64,000 nucleotides of DNA from Euryhalocaulis caribicus (GCF_000412185.1 NZ_ASJA01000006.1:93229-157228), one strand, 5' to 3'. Shown: positions 10,433 through 19,679, counted from the stretch's first letter. Notes: a model not told the origin generated them from the letters alone. Translations and numbers: made by a program.

Positions 10433-10828
10433 ATGAAAGCCCTGAAACCCATTCTGATCGTCGCCGGCGCGGGCGCGCTGCTGGCCGCCCCGGCCGCCGC
10501 GTTCGCTGATCCGTCGCACTGCCCGCCGGGCCACGCCAAGAAAGGCTGGTGCGACCGCGACGCCCGCTATGACCGCGACCGCTATGATCGCTACGACCGT
10601 GACGATTATCACGAGGAACGCCGCGCCTATGAAAAAGGCTTCCGCGACGGCATTCGCGAAGGCCAGTATCTGCGCGACGATGTCGATTATCGCGTGATCC
10701 GCGATTACCAGCGCTATGGCTACGCGCCGCCGCCCCGCGGCCATTATTACGCGCAGGTCGATGGCGAAGTCCTGCTGGTGCAGGCCGCTACGCAGCTGAT
10801 CGTCCAGGCGCTGGCCGACCAACGCTAG
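10433..10828 (+). CDS. RcnB-like periplasmic protein
   Basis: The product has 131 residues with a clear signal peptide (MKALKPILIVAGAGALLAA, cut near residue 25). The middle is rich in Arg, Asp and Tyr (repeated YDRDRYDR units about residues 45-60). The C-terminal domain (YRVIRDYQRYGYAPPPRGHYY, then VLLVQAATQLIVQAL) matches the RcnB/YohN periplasmic family, linked in E. coli to nickel and cobalt homeostasis. A strong ribosome-binding site (AAGGAGG) precedes the start, and an intrinsic terminator follows. No metal exporter is nearby, so a metal role is only inferred. Confidence 0.8.
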   Translation: MKALKPILIVAGAGALLAAPAAAFADPSHCPPGHAKKGWCDRDARYDRDRYDRYDRDDYHEERRAYEKGFRDGIREGQYLRDDVDYRVIRDYQRYGYAPPPRGHYYAQVDGEVLLVQAATQLIVQALADQR

Positions 10829-10848
10829 GGCGAGACGCCATCCAGAAG

Positions 10849-10886
10849 AAAGGCCGTCCCGGGGATTATCCGGGACGGCCTTTTCA
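10849..10886 (+). terminator. Rho-independent terminator after the rcnB-like gene
   Basis: The stem AAGGCCGTCCCGG / CCGGGACGGCCTT with a short loop is followed by TTTTC. It lies about 20 bases after the stop codon. Confidence 0.9.
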
Positions 10887-10907
10887 TATGCCGGATCCGA
10901 AGGGCGC

Positions 10908-11681
10908 CTATTCCGCCACGGCCTGCTGACCGCGCATGCGGTATTTCGCGTAGTTCTGCAGGTTGAGATAGGCCGCATCGAAGCCCGCCACACGGCACAG
11001 GGCGTCCTCATCGGTCACGCAGACAGAGCGGCGGGTCCATTTCACCATGCCGTTCAGCCGGCGCAGCGTGCGCGAGACATGAACCGGCGTCAGGCCCAGC
11101 AGGTCGGCCAGGTGCGACTGGCTCAGCGGCGCCTCGATCATTCCGCCGCGGATGACGCCTGCGCAACGCGCCCGCATCAACAGCTCAAGGAAGAAGTGCG
11201 CGATGCGGCTCTGCGCGTCGCGGCGGCCAAGGCGCGTGATCTGCTCGCGCAACATGTTGTCGATCTGGAATTCGCTCCACCACAGCGCCGCGGCAATGCC
11301 CGGCGTCGTCTGGACGGTCTTCAGGAATTCCTGCGCCTGAAAGGCGCGCATCGTCACCGGGGTCAGGGCCTCCGCCGCATGGCCGGGCGACAGGCGCGAC
11401 AGCGCCTCGCAGTTCAGCATGTCGCCGGGCGCCAGAATCTCGGTGATCTGGCGGCCGCCGTCATCCAGAAGCTGGAAACGGAACGCCCAGCCATCCTCGA
11501 TCACCAGGATGCGGTCAGGCGCATGGCCGGCCGTGGCAAGGGTCTCTCCCTTGCCGAGGCGCACGAGATCCTGATGGATGCCGTCCAGCGCGCCCAGATC
11601 TGCGTCGGCCATGCCGCCACAGTTCTGCAGACGCCGCGCGAACGGGCTGTGATTAAGCGTATGAGCGATATTATTGCCCAT
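10908..11681 (-). CDS. Crp/Fnr-family transcriptional regulator
   Basis: The product has 257 residues from the ATG at 11681, which has AAAGGAG about 12 bases upstream; the frame is open to 11741. An N-terminal cyclic-nucleotide-binding-like barrel (about 20-140, including ETLATAGHAPDRILVIEDGWAF and APGDMLNCEAL) is followed by a dimerisation helix and a Crp-type helix-turn-helix (LSQSHLADLLGLTPVHVSRTLRRL, about 190-213). No FNR-type N-terminal cysteine cluster is visible, so it is not an Fe-S oxygen sensor. The ligand and targets are unknown. The 290 bases upstream hold no gene. Confidence 0.88.
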   Translation of the reverse strand: MGNNIAHTLNHSPFARRLQNCGGMADADLGALDGIHQDLVRLGKGETLATAGHAPDRILVIEDGWAFRFQLLDDGGRQITEILAPGDMLNCEALSRLSPGHAAEALTPVTMRAFQAQEFLKTVQTTPGIAAALWWSEFQIDNMLREQITRLGRRDAQSRIAHFFLELLMRARCAGVIRGGMIEAPLSQSHLADLLGLTPVHVSRTLRRLNGMVKWTRRSVCVTDEDALCRVAGFDAAYLNLQNYAKYRMRGQQAVAE

Positions 11682-11974
11682 GGCTATCCGGGACTCCTTT
11701 CCGAAATCGGAAAAAGCGTCGTGGTTTCGACAGTTGTTCATGGGCAGAAAAACGCATCGAATGCGGCGATTTCTGGCGATCTGGCGGGCAATTCCTTGGT
11801 AAAAGGATGGTCGCCGCGCCTAATTCTCATGCGTGATTTCGCGCTATTGGCGGCAGGCCGGGCGATTGCGGCGATTTGCCCGGCGGCGAGTGCCGAATAC
11901 AATCGCGGCGCGTGAAATATTACTAGATATAACGCCTGTTCCGGACGCGCCCGGCGAACTGCACACGGCGCGAC

Positions 11975-13798
11975 TCACCCCGCCTCGACTTCTTCGCGCC
12001 GCATCTCGGCGGCCAGCCATTCCTCTTCCATCCGGTCGAGCTCGGTCTGGCATTTTTCCAGCGCCTCGGTCAGGGCGTGAAAGCCCTCCGGATCGCTGGA
12101 ATAAAGGTCTGGCTCGCCCAGGGCCTCCTGAAGCTTGCCGATTTTGGTTTGAGCCGCCTCCATCTTGCCCGGTAGCTCCTTCAGGGCGTAGCGCTCCTTA
12201 TTGCTCAGCTTGGCCTTTGCGGCGCGGGCGGGCGCGGACGCATCCGGTGATTTTGACGCTGCGCGGCCCGAAGGATCGCGGGTCAGGGCGGTCATGCCGG
12301 CGTCGCCCCCGCGTTGGGCCAGCATGTCGGAATAGCCGCCGGCATATTCGGTCCAGCGCCCTGGGCGGTCCGGATCGGGGGCGATCAGGCTGGTGACGGT
12401 ACGGTCGAGGAAATCCCGATCATGGCTGACCAGCAGGACCGTGCCGGCATAATCGTTCAGGACTTCCTCAAGCAGATCCAGCGTTTCCAGATCCAGATCA
12501 TTGGTTGGTTCGTCCAGCACCAGCAAATTGGAGGGCCGCGCCAGCGCTATCGCCAAAGCCAGGCGGCCGCGCTCCCCGCCGGAGAGGGCGGAGACGGGCT
12601 GGCGCGCGCGGTCCGCCGGGAACAGGAAATCCTTCATGTAGGAAACAACATGGCGCGGCTTGCCGCCTACCATGACCTGATCGCTGTCGCCGCCGGTCAG
12701 GGCGTCCGCCACGCGCTGGTCTTCCTTCAGGGCGGCGCGGCGCTGGTCCAGAGTCACCCGCTCCAGATTGGCGCCCATCGTCACCTCGCCGCTATCGGGC
12801 GCCAGTTCGTCGATCAGCATGTTGAGCAGCGTCGTCTTCCCCGCGCCGTTGGGGCCGGCAAAGCCGATGCGGTCGCCGCGCAGGATGCGGGTGGAAAATT
12901 CATCGACCACGGGGCGGCCATCATAGGTCTTGGAGATGGTCTCCGCCTCGATCACCCGCTTGCCGCTCTTGCCGGCTTCGGCGGCTTCCATGGTGACGGA
13001 GCCGGGCGTGCGCCGCGCCTCCTTGCGTTGCTGACGCAGGCCCTGAAGCTCTTTCATGCGGCGAACATTGCGCTTGCGCCGGGCGGTGACGCCGTAGCGG
13101 ACCCAGTCTTCTTCCGCGGCGATCTTGCGGTCCAGCTTGTGGGCGTCCAGCGCCTCGGCCTCCAGCGTCTCATCCCGCCAGGCTTCGAACGCTTCGAAGC
13201 CGCGATTGAGGTCCCGGGTGACGCCGCGGTCGATCCACAGCGTGCGTTTTGTCAGGGTCTGTAGGAAGCGGCGGTCATGGCTGATCAGGACAAGGGCGGA
13301 TTTTGTCCGCTTCAGGCGATCCTCCAGCCAGGCAATGGCGGGCAGGTCCAGATGGTTGGTCGGCTCGTCCAGAAGCAGGATGTCGGGCTCCGGCGCCATG
13401 GCGCGGGCCAGGGCGGCGCGCCGGGCTTCTCCCCCGGACAGCCGCGCCGGGTCCTCGTCGCCAGTCAGGCCCAGCTCTTCCAGCAGGGCGCGGGCCTTCC
13501 AGGCTTCGTCGCCGGCCGTCAGACCGGCGGCGGCATATTCATAGGTGGAGGCAAAGCCGCTGAAATCCGGCTCCTGCTCCAGATAGCGCAGCGTCGCCTC
13601 ATTGCCGACGACGCGCTCCCCGCTATCGGATTCCACCAACCCGGCGGCGATTTTCATCAGGGTCGATTTGCCCGAGCCATTACGCCCGACAAGGCAAAGG
13701 CGGTCGCGTTCAAAGACCTGCATGTCTGCGCCCGCGAACAATTCGTCGCGGCCATATCGCAGATGGATGTCCTGGAGAGAGAGAAGGGGCGCGGCCAT
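11975..13798 (-). CDS. uup: ABC-F family ATPase, Uup-like
   Basis: The product has 607 residues with two ATP-binding cassettes in one chain and no membrane segments, the ABC-F plan. Walker A motifs are VGRNGSGKSTLM (about 38-49) and AGPNGAGKTTLL (about 325), signatures LSGGEARRAAL and LSGGERGRLAL, and Walker B LLLDEPTNHLDLP and LVLDEPTNDLDLE. A C-terminal basic and coiled-coil extension (KAKLSNKERYALKELPGKM onward) is typical of Uup, which acts on ribosomes or branched DNA rather than in transport. The gene is alone on its strand, divergent from the MBL gene. Confidence 0.9.
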   Translation of the reverse strand: MAAPLLSLQDIHLRYGRDELFAGADMQVFERDRLCLVGRNGSGKSTLMKIAAGLVESDSGERVVGNEATLRYLEQEPDFSGFASTYEYAAAGLTAGDEAWKARALLEELGLTGDEDPARLSGGEARRAALARAMAPEPDILLLDEPTNHLDLPAIAWLEDRLKRTKSALVLISHDRRFLQTLTKRTLWIDRGVTRDLNRGFEAFEAWRDETLEAEALDAHKLDRKIAAEEDWVRYGVTARRKRNVRRMKELQGLRQQRKEARRTPGSVTMEAAEAGKSGKRVIEAETISKTYDGRPVVDEFSTRILRGDRIGFAGPNGAGKTTLLNMLIDELAPDSGEVTMGANLERVTLDQRRAALKEDQRVADALTGGDSDQVMVGGKPRHVVSYMKDFLFPADRARQPVSALSGGERGRLALAIALARPSNLLVLDEPTNDLDLETLDLLEEVLNDYAGTVLLVSHDRDFLDRTVTSLIAPDPDRPGRWTEYAGGYSDMLAQRGGDAGMTALTRDPSGRAASKSPDASAPARAAKAKLSNKERYALKELPGKMEAAQTKIGKLQEALGEPDLYSSDPEGFHALTEALEKCQTELDRMEEEWLAAEMRREEVEAG

Positions 13799-13929
13799 GG
13801 GCCGATCAATTAAGGGCGCGGGCTGTATTCAGCAATGTCTGAAACCGCTAACAGGCTTGTATGTTCGCACCGCGCGCCGTACCGGCTAGAGTGGCAAGGG
13901 ATGGCGAGGGACGCCAAGGGGATTGTTTG

Positions 13930-15534
13930 ATGCGTTGTATTAATCAGGCCATGCGCGCCGCGCTGGCTCTGCTGATCGTATTGTCGCCGGCGGCCGCCGC
14001 CGCGCAATCGGCCCGCGACACGCTGCTGCGCAGCTTCGAGGCGCATGGCGGACTGGACGAGATAGAAGCCGCGGGCGGCGCGACCTTCTTTCTGGATGGC
14101 GAATTCGATCTAGGCGTGCGCCTTCAGGGGCAAACCCTGGAAAGCGAGATGACGCCGATGCGCCAGATGATCGCGGTCGATACGGCGGGCGAACGCGTCG
14201 CCTATGATCTGCGCTGGCGTAATTATTATCAGTCCGAACAGGACCTTCGCGAGGTGCATGACGCGGAGGGCCGCATCCTGTTCGCGGACAAGCGCAACGA
14301 AACGGCCCAATGGATGCCCTACGCGCCGGTCGAGGACGATCAGGCGCGGTTCAAGCGCATCCTGCCCAATTTCTTCCTGGCGGACGCGCTGGCGCACACG
14401 CCGGAAAGCGCCCGGGCCGAGACCGTTCAGCGTGAGGACGGCCCGGCGCTGGCCGTGACCTATCAGAGCGCCGCCGGCGATCCGCTGACCCTTTTCATTG
14501 ATCCGCAAACCTATCTTCTGAGCGCGGCCAGCGCGCCGCTGGACATGCCGCTTCTGGGCGCCTCCGTCATTCAGTGGCGCTGGTCGGAATATAAGGAACA
14601 GGACGGCCTGACCGTGCCGGGGCGCTTCATGTCTTTCCTGAACGGCAAGCTGCTGAGCCGGGCGGACATGATCACCACGACCGATGTCTATGACCGCAGT
14701 TTCTCCGCCCCGCGCGGGATCGAAACCCCGGCCGCGCCGCCGCCGGGCGGCCGCGATGATTTCGTGCCCTATGGCGACCGCGCGCCGGAGGTGGAGACCA
14801 TCGCGCCGGGCGTGCACATGGTGCGCAATCTCCGGCCCGGCTTCCATCCGGTGTTTATCGAGTTCAACGATTTCGTGATGGCGGTCGACGCCCCCGCCGG
14901 CTGGTACGAGATGACGCAAATCCCGCCGATGAACTGGGCGCAGGGCGATGACGCGGGCTCGCTGGGCGAGAAATTCCTGCGCGCCATCCGGCAGACCGCG
15001 CCCGGAAAGCCGGTGCGCTATCTGGTTCTGACCCATCATCACAGCGACCATATCGGCGGGCTTGAGCCGTTCGTGCGGCAGGGCGCGACCATTCTGGCGG
15101 GCGAGGCCGCCGCCGAGCTGGCGCGCGGCGCCATCGGCAAGACCGGCGCTCCCGTTGCGCTGGACGGCGAGGCGGATGAAGACGATTCCGGCATTCTGGT
15201 GGTCCGCAACCAGCGCACGATTCAGGACATGTCGATGGAGGTTCGGCTGATTGAACTGCCCGGCGATAATCCGAAATCGGAAGGCCATCTTGTGGTCTAT
15301 CTGCCGGACGAGAAGCTGCTCTATTCCACGGCGTTCATCTATCCGGTTCCGGAAAGCGATTTTCCGCTTGTCGAATCCGTCCCCCTGTCGGCGTGGTTCG
15401 TCGAGTGGCTGGACGAGTCTGAGCTGGAAGTGGACAGCCTCTACAATGTCCACGGGCAGGGGCGCGTGCAGCCCTGGCAACTGCAACAGTTGCGCGCGCT
15501 CACGGGAACCGAAGCGGCGCGACTGATCGAATAG
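13930..15534 (+). CDS. secreted metallo-beta-lactamase-fold hydrolase
   Basis: The product has 534 residues from the ATG at 13930 (AAGGGGA upstream), with a signal peptide ending near AAAAQ (about residue 25). An N-terminal region of about 270 residues, with no recognised motif, looks like the outer-membrane lipoprotein-type domain seen before some MBL domains. The MBL domain follows: LVLTHHHSDHIGGLEPF near 370 carries the HxHxDH zinc motif, and EGHLVVYLPDEKLLY holds a later ligand histidine. The substrate is unknown. The next gene, a thioredoxin-like lipoprotein, starts 38 bases downstream on the same strand. Confidence 0.82.
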   Translation: MRCINQAMRAALALLIVLSPAAAAAQSARDTLLRSFEAHGGLDEIEAAGGATFFLDGEFDLGVRLQGQTLESEMTPMRQMIAVDTAGERVAYDLRWRNYYQSEQDLREVHDAEGRILFADKRNETAQWMPYAPVEDDQARFKRILPNFFLADALAHTPESARAETVQREDGPALAVTYQSAAGDPLTLFIDPQTYLLSAASAPLDMPLLGASVIQWRWSEYKEQDGLTVPGRFMSFLNGKLLSRADMITTTDVYDRSFSAPRGIETPAAPPPGGRDDFVPYGDRAPEVETIAPGVHMVRNLRPGFHPVFIEFNDFVMAVDAPAGWYEMTQIPPMNWAQGDDAGSLGEKFLRAIRQTAPGKPVRYLVLTHHHSDHIGGLEPFVRQGATILAGEAAAELARGAIGKTGAPVALDGEADEDDSGILVVRNQRTIQDMSMEVRLIELPGDNPKSEGHLVVYLPDEKLLYSTAFIYPVPESDFPLVESVPLSAWFVEWLDESELEVDSLYNVHGQGRVQPWQLQQLRALTGTEAARLIE

Positions 15535-15572
15535 GCATTGGCGCGGCGGCGGAGTCGCGTTCTAATCGGTCC

Positions 15573-16061
15573 ATGACCGGATTGCTTCGCGTTTTTGTTC
15601 TCCTGACAGCCGCGGCCCTGGCGGCCTGCGCCGCGTCCCACGCCACCGATGTCAGCGGCGAGGCCGAGCCGCGGCCGTTTTCCGCCTCTGCTGACGCCAT
15701 GGCGGACGTCGACGCCGCGCTGGCGGCGGCTGAGGCGCGCGGCGTCAATGCGCTTTTGGTTCTGGGCGGCAACTGGTGTCATGACAGCCGCGGCCTGGCC
15801 GCCAAGACACAGCAGGAGCCTTTGAAATCCCTGATCGCCGATCATTATGAGCTGGTCTGGGTCGATGTGGGCATGCGCAATCGCAATCTGGACGTCGCCG
15901 AACGCTTCGGCGTCATGGAAATCACCAATACGCCAAGCGTTCTGCTCGTCTCTCCGGACGAGACGCTTCTGAACCCTGAAAGCGTCCGGGAATTGCGCAA
16001 TTCGCACAGCCGATCGCTGGAGTCCGTGGTTTCGTATCTAGAGCAATGGGCGGCCGAATGA
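15573..16061 (+). CDS. thioredoxin-fold lipoprotein with a CxxS motif
   Basis: The product has 162 residues. A signal peptide with lipobox (LAACA, Cys about 19) is followed by a thioredoxin-like domain. The active-site loop is GGNWCHDSRGLA (Cys69-His-Asp-Ser72), so the second cysteine of CxxC is replaced by serine. ITNTPSVLLVSPDE provides the cis-proline loop. A CxxS centre can act in isomerisation or disulfide trapping but cannot run a normal dithiol reduction cycle. The stop overlaps the next gene's start (ATGA, 16058-16061), indicating translational coupling to the DUF1214 gene. Confidence 0.8.
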   Translation: MTGLLRVFVLLTAAALAACAASHATDVSGEAEPRPFSASADAMADVDAALAAAEARGVNALLVLGGNWCHDSRGLAAKTQQEPLKSLIADHYELVWVDVGMRNRNLDVAERFGVMEITNTPSVLLVSPDETLLNPESVRELRNSHSRSLESVVSYLEQWAAE

Positions 16062-16666
16062 AGACGCTGATCCTCTGGTTCGCCGCAATCCTGCTCGGCC
16101 TCGCTGTCGGGATTGTCAGCGCGTTCTGGATGGCCGGCTGGCTGACCGGAGACATGCCCTTCAACCGGACCAGCGTGTCGGTTGAAGGGTGGGAGTCCAA
16201 CTGGGCCATCGGGTCGGACGCCGCCGATCCCTATACGCGGGCCTATATCGCCCGCCGCGGCCTGCTGGCCATGAACAAATCCGAGTCCGTGTATTTCCTG
16301 AGGGAGACCGATTCCTCCGGTGAGCCGCTGCGCGAGGCCTGCGATTACGTCATGGAAGGCGGCGACATGCCGTCGCGCTGGTGGTCAGTCACGCTTTACG
16401 CGGCTGACGATTTTCTGGCTCCGAACCAGGACGACGCGCATTCCGTTGACGCAAGCGATTTCGCTCTGCGGGGCGGCTGGCGGGCCGTGATCCAGAGTGC
16501 GCCGCCCGGCGACGATGTTTTCTGGATTTCCAGCCGGAACGCCGGTCGTTTCAATCTTGCCCTGCGCCTCTACAGCCCGGACGACGCCGTACTGGAGGAC
16601 GTTCACAGGGCCGTCCTGCCGCCGGAAATCCGGCGCACGGGGTGCCGGGCTGAGGAAGGCGCATGA
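16058..16666 (+). CDS. DUF1214-domain exported or anchored protein
   Basis: The product has 202 residues from the ATG at 16058, chosen because of the ATGA overlap with the upstream stop. One N-terminal membrane segment (about 4-28) precedes a domain with SESVYFLRETDSSGEPL, RWWSVTLYAADDFL and the ending AVLPPEIRRTGC, typical of DUF1214. DUF1214 usually forms the C-terminal half of larger DUF1254-DUF1214 proteins. Here it is a separate gene, immediately followed by a separate DUF1254 gene (ATGA overlap at 16663). The biochemical function is unknown. Confidence 0.82.
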   Translation: MKTLILWFAAILLGLAVGIVSAFWMAGWLTGDMPFNRTSVSVEGWESNWAIGSDAADPYTRAYIARRGLLAMNKSESVYFLRETDSSGEPLREACDYVMEGGDMPSRWWSVTLYAADDFLAPNQDDAHSVDASDFALRGGWRAVIQSAPPGDDVFWISSRNAGRFNLALRLYSPDDAVLEDVHRAVLPPEIRRTGCRAEEGA

Positions 16667-17181
16667 GAATCCTCCTCGCCATCGCGCTTTTCATCGCCGC
16701 CGCCGCCGCCGGGCACTGGGCGGCGCTGGACCTGCTGCCCCAGCGGGTCATGGACAAGGCGATGACGGCGATTGCCGGGAACGCCGGCGGCATGAACCAG
16801 TGGCGGCACGCGCCGCGCATCACGCCGGACAACCGCAACGTGGTGAAGCCCTCGCCCGACCTTGCCTATTCCGCCTGTATCTATGACCTGACGCGCGGCC
16901 CTGTCCGGCTTCGGGTCGCCCCGTGGGAGGATTATTCCTCCCTGTCGATCTACGCCGCCAACACGGACAATTTCTTTGTCATCAATGACCGGGAGATGCC
17001 GTCGGGAGGCTTTGAGGCGGTTTTGATGGCCGCCGGCGCGCCGCGCCCGGAAACCGGCCTGCCGGTGATCGAAAGCCCGGGGCCGCGCGGGGTGGTCCTG
17101 ATCCGCCGCCTTGCGCCCGATTCATTCAGTTTTGAACGCGCTGACCGCGTGCGGCGCCAGGATATCTGCAACACATTCTGA
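16663..17181 (+). CDS. DUF1254-domain exported or anchored protein
   Basis: The product has 172 residues with an N-terminal hydrophobic segment (about 2-22). The domain contains NVVKPSPDLAYSACIYDLTRGPVRL and WEDYSSLSIYAANTDNFFVINDR, hallmark DUF1254 sequence in which the first ligand-like strand pairs with DUF1214 in fused homologues. Translational coupling to the DUF1214 gene suggests the two small proteins form a complex equal to the fused form. Function is unknown; large relatives are annotated only as exported proteins. Confidence 0.82.
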   Translation: MRILLAIALFIAAAAAGHWAALDLLPQRVMDKAMTAIAGNAGGMNQWRHAPRITPDNRNVVKPSPDLAYSACIYDLTRGPVRLRVAPWEDYSSLSIYAANTDNFFVINDREMPSGGFEAVLMAAGAPRPETGLPVIESPGPRGVVLIRRLAPDSFSFERADRVRRQDICNTF

Positions 17182-17225
17182 GGCGGCGCTTTAAGGCCGC
17201 GGCGTGAGGCACTAGCCTTGCGCGC

Positions 17226-18398
17226 ATGAAAGACCTCAACCCCGTTATCACCGGGCGCAAGACCTCGATTTTCGAGGTCATGAGCCGGCTCGCCATTGAA
17301 AACGACGCCATCAATCTGGGGCAGGGTTTCCCGGACACGGACGGCCCGGAAGACGTGCGCCGCGTGGCGGCCGAGGCCACGGTCGAGGGGCCGAACCAGT
17401 ATCCGCCGATGATGGGCGTGCCGGCCTTGCGTCAGGCGGCGGCGGACGCGCTGCAGCGCCATTACGGGCTTTCCTATGACCCCGGCGACGAAATCCTTGT
17501 CACCGCGGGAGCGACGGAGGCGCTGGCGGCCGCGTTCTCCGCTTTTCTCACACCCGGCGCGGGCGGGGAGGCGGTGATATTCGAACCCGCCTATGACGCC
17601 TATTTCGACATGGTGGAGGGTGCCGGGGGCGTGGTGAAGCCGGTTCCCCTGACCGCGCCGGACTGGGCGCTGGACGAGGACGCGCTGGACGCGGCCATCG
17701 GACCGGAGACAAAGCTGATTGTGCTCAACACGCCGGTCAATCCGGTCGGCAAGGTGTTCACGCAGGCCGATCTTGAGGCCGTCGCAAAGCGCGCCCTGGA
17801 GCATGACCTGATCGTGGTGTCTGACGAGGTCTATGAGCATATGTGCTTCGACGGGCGCCGGCATCGCAGCATTGCGGCGCTGCCGGAAATGCGGGAGCGG
17901 ACGGTGCGGATGGGTTCGGCCGGCAAGACATTTTCCCTGACCGGCTGGAAGGTGGGCTATACGGCCGGGCCGCCGGAGCTGATCGGCGCCATGGCGCGGG
18001 CGCACCAGTATCTCACCTTCGCCACGCCGCCCTCGCTCCAGAAGGCGGTCGCCTATGGCCTGAACAAGGACACGGCCTATTTCGACGGCCTTGCCGCTGA
18101 CATGCAGGCCAGCCGCGATCGTCTGGCGCGCGGCCTGACGGAGGCAGGGTTCGGCGTTCTGCCGGCGGAGGGAACCTATTTCCTGACCGCCGATATCGCG
18201 CCGCTCGGCTTTGATGACGATGTGGAGTTCTGCCGCCGCATCGCGTCGGAGGCGAAGGTGGCCGGGGTCCCGGTCAGCGCCTTCTATCACGCCACGAACG
18301 CGGCCCCGCCGAGCAATTTTGTGCGTTTTTGCTTCGCCAAGCAGGACACGGTTCTGGACGCCGCGGCGGACCGGCTGAAAAGCTGGATTGATCGGTAA
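17226..18398 (+). CDS. PLP-dependent class I/II aminotransferase (methionine/kynurenine type)
   Basis: The product has 390 residues. The N-terminus (SIFEVMSRLAIENDAINLGQGFPD) and NQYPPMMGVPALRQA are characteristic of the YbdL/kynurenine aminotransferase group. The PLP lysine lies in SAGKTFSLTGWKVGY (about residue 242), preceded by VVSDEVYEHMCFDG, the cofactor-binding Asp/Tyr strand. It should transfer the amino group of methionine, kynurenine or aromatic amino acids to a 2-oxoacid; the exact substrate cannot be read. It is close to, but 44 bases after, the DUF1254 gene. Confidence 0.9.
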   Translation: MKDLNPVITGRKTSIFEVMSRLAIENDAINLGQGFPDTDGPEDVRRVAAEATVEGPNQYPPMMGVPALRQAAADALQRHYGLSYDPGDEILVTAGATEALAAAFSAFLTPGAGGEAVIFEPAYDAYFDMVEGAGGVVKPVPLTAPDWALDEDALDAAIGPETKLIVLNTPVNPVGKVFTQADLEAVAKRALEHDLIVVSDEVYEHMCFDGRRHRSIAALPEMRERTVRMGSAGKTFSLTGWKVGYTAGPPELIGAMARAHQYLTFATPPSLQKAVAYGLNKDTAYFDGLAADMQASRDRLARGLTEAGFGVLPAEGTYFLTADIAPLGFDDDVEFCRRIASEAKVAGVPVSAFYHATNAAPPSNFVRFCFAKQDTVLDAAADRLKSWIDR

Positions 18399-18503
18399 TA
18401 TAAATTTTTCTTCAGAGAATCTTTGACGCCTCTCCCCGCCGGGCTAGCTCAAATTGGTGCCGCCCCTAGCAAAGCCGTTTGAATTACGGCGGAGGAGACA
18501 CCC

Positions 18504-19679
18504 ATGGCGCATCTAAATCCCGACTTTGACGAACTACGCGCCGAAATCGACGGCGCCGATCAGGTATTCACCGTCGATCTTCAATCACTCAACAATTCAA
18601 GCGTGACCGGAAATGTCTTTGTGACGGTGACCGGCGATGAATTGACTGTAACAGTTGTCGCGGAGGGCACGGCCAAGGGTCAGGTTCATCCGCAACATAT
18701 TCACGGGCTGTTTGATTCTGAAGGCAACCCGATCGATTCCGAAGCGCCGAATTCCTTCAATGACAATGATGGGGACGGCTTTGTAGAGGTTCTGGAAGGC
18801 GTCGCGGCTTATGGCGACGTCCTGCTGCCGCTGGTTGCGCCGGCTGGCGATGTTCCGGACGGCCGCCCGGTGTCTGACGCCTCCGGCGACCTGTTCTTCA
18901 GCTACACCTACGATCTCAGCGACGACTCGCAATTCTTCAGCCCCGTCACCGGCAATGATTATACCGGCGAGGACCTGATCGAGCTGTTCCTGCGTGAATA
19001 TGTGCTGCATGGCTCCGTCATTCCTGAAGGCTATGGTGAAGGCACGGAAGGCGAAGTCAGCGGCGATGGCGGCTATATCGGCATCCTGCCGGCGGCCGCG
19101 GGCGGTCTGGAAGAGACCTCCAAGGACGCCGCGCTGGCGCTGTTCGATAGCCTGGAAGACGATTTCCGGAACGTGATTTCCGGTGACGATACCGATGAAA
19201 GCCTGACCGGCGTGCTGGGCGATGACGCCATCTTCGCCGGCGGCGGCGATGACCGCGTCGCCGGCCGTGACGGCAACGACTCCATCACCGGCGGCGACGG
19301 CAATGACCGCCTGCTGGGCGGTGACGGCGACGACTTCATCCTGGGCGGCGCCGGGGCTGACCGCGCATTCGGCGGCAATGGCGACGACACCTATGTCGTT
19401 CAGGGCAGCTCCGACGATTACCGGGTCATCCAGCGTGATGACGGGCAGGTGATCGTGCAGGAAGCCGGCACGGACAATCGTGACGTCCTGTTCGGGTTCG
19501 AAAGCATCGAGTTCTACAACGAGATCATCGCGGTTGATAATCTCGGCAGCGATGCGATGGCGAGCACGACGCAAGCCGCCGAAGTGGCGCAAGTTGCTGC
19601 GGCGTCTGACGCTCCCGCGCTCCCCGACATGCAGGACGCGATGAACACCGACGTGTCTGGCGATGTCTGGATGCAGTAA
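18504..19679 (+). CDS. CHRD domain plus RTX calcium-binding repeats, probable type I secretion substrate
   Basis: The product has 391 residues and no N-terminal signal. Residues about 20-180 carry a CHRD-like domain (HPQHIHGLFDSEGNPID and VLPPL/VLLPLVAPAGD-type strands). About residues 240-295 are nonapeptide RTX repeats (AGGGDDRVAGRDGNDSITG and following GGDGND units). The C-terminal part is Ala-rich and acidic and ends DVWMQ, acting as the likely uncleaved type I secretion signal. A strong GGAGGAGA ribosome-binding site precedes the start. No ABC exporter or membrane-fusion gene is in the window. It is probably a surface or released calcium-binding protein. Confidence 0.85.
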   Translation: MAHLNPDFDELRAEIDGADQVFTVDLQSLNNSSVTGNVFVTVTGDELTVTVVAEGTAKGQVHPQHIHGLFDSEGNPIDSEAPNSFNDNDGDGFVEVLEGVAAYGDVLLPLVAPAGDVPDGRPVSDASGDLFFSYTYDLSDDSQFFSPVTGNDYTGEDLIELFLREYVLHGSVIPEGYGEGTEGEVSGDGGYIGILPAAAGGLEETSKDAALALFDSLEDDFRNVISGDDTDESLTGVLGDDAIFAGGGDDRVAGRDGNDSITGGDGNDRLLGGDGDDFILGGAGADRAFGGNGDDTYVVQGSSDDYRVIQRDDGQVIVQEAGTDNRDVLFGFESIEFYNEIIAVDNLGSDAMASTTQAAEVAQVAAASDAPALPDMQDAMNTDVSGDVWMQ

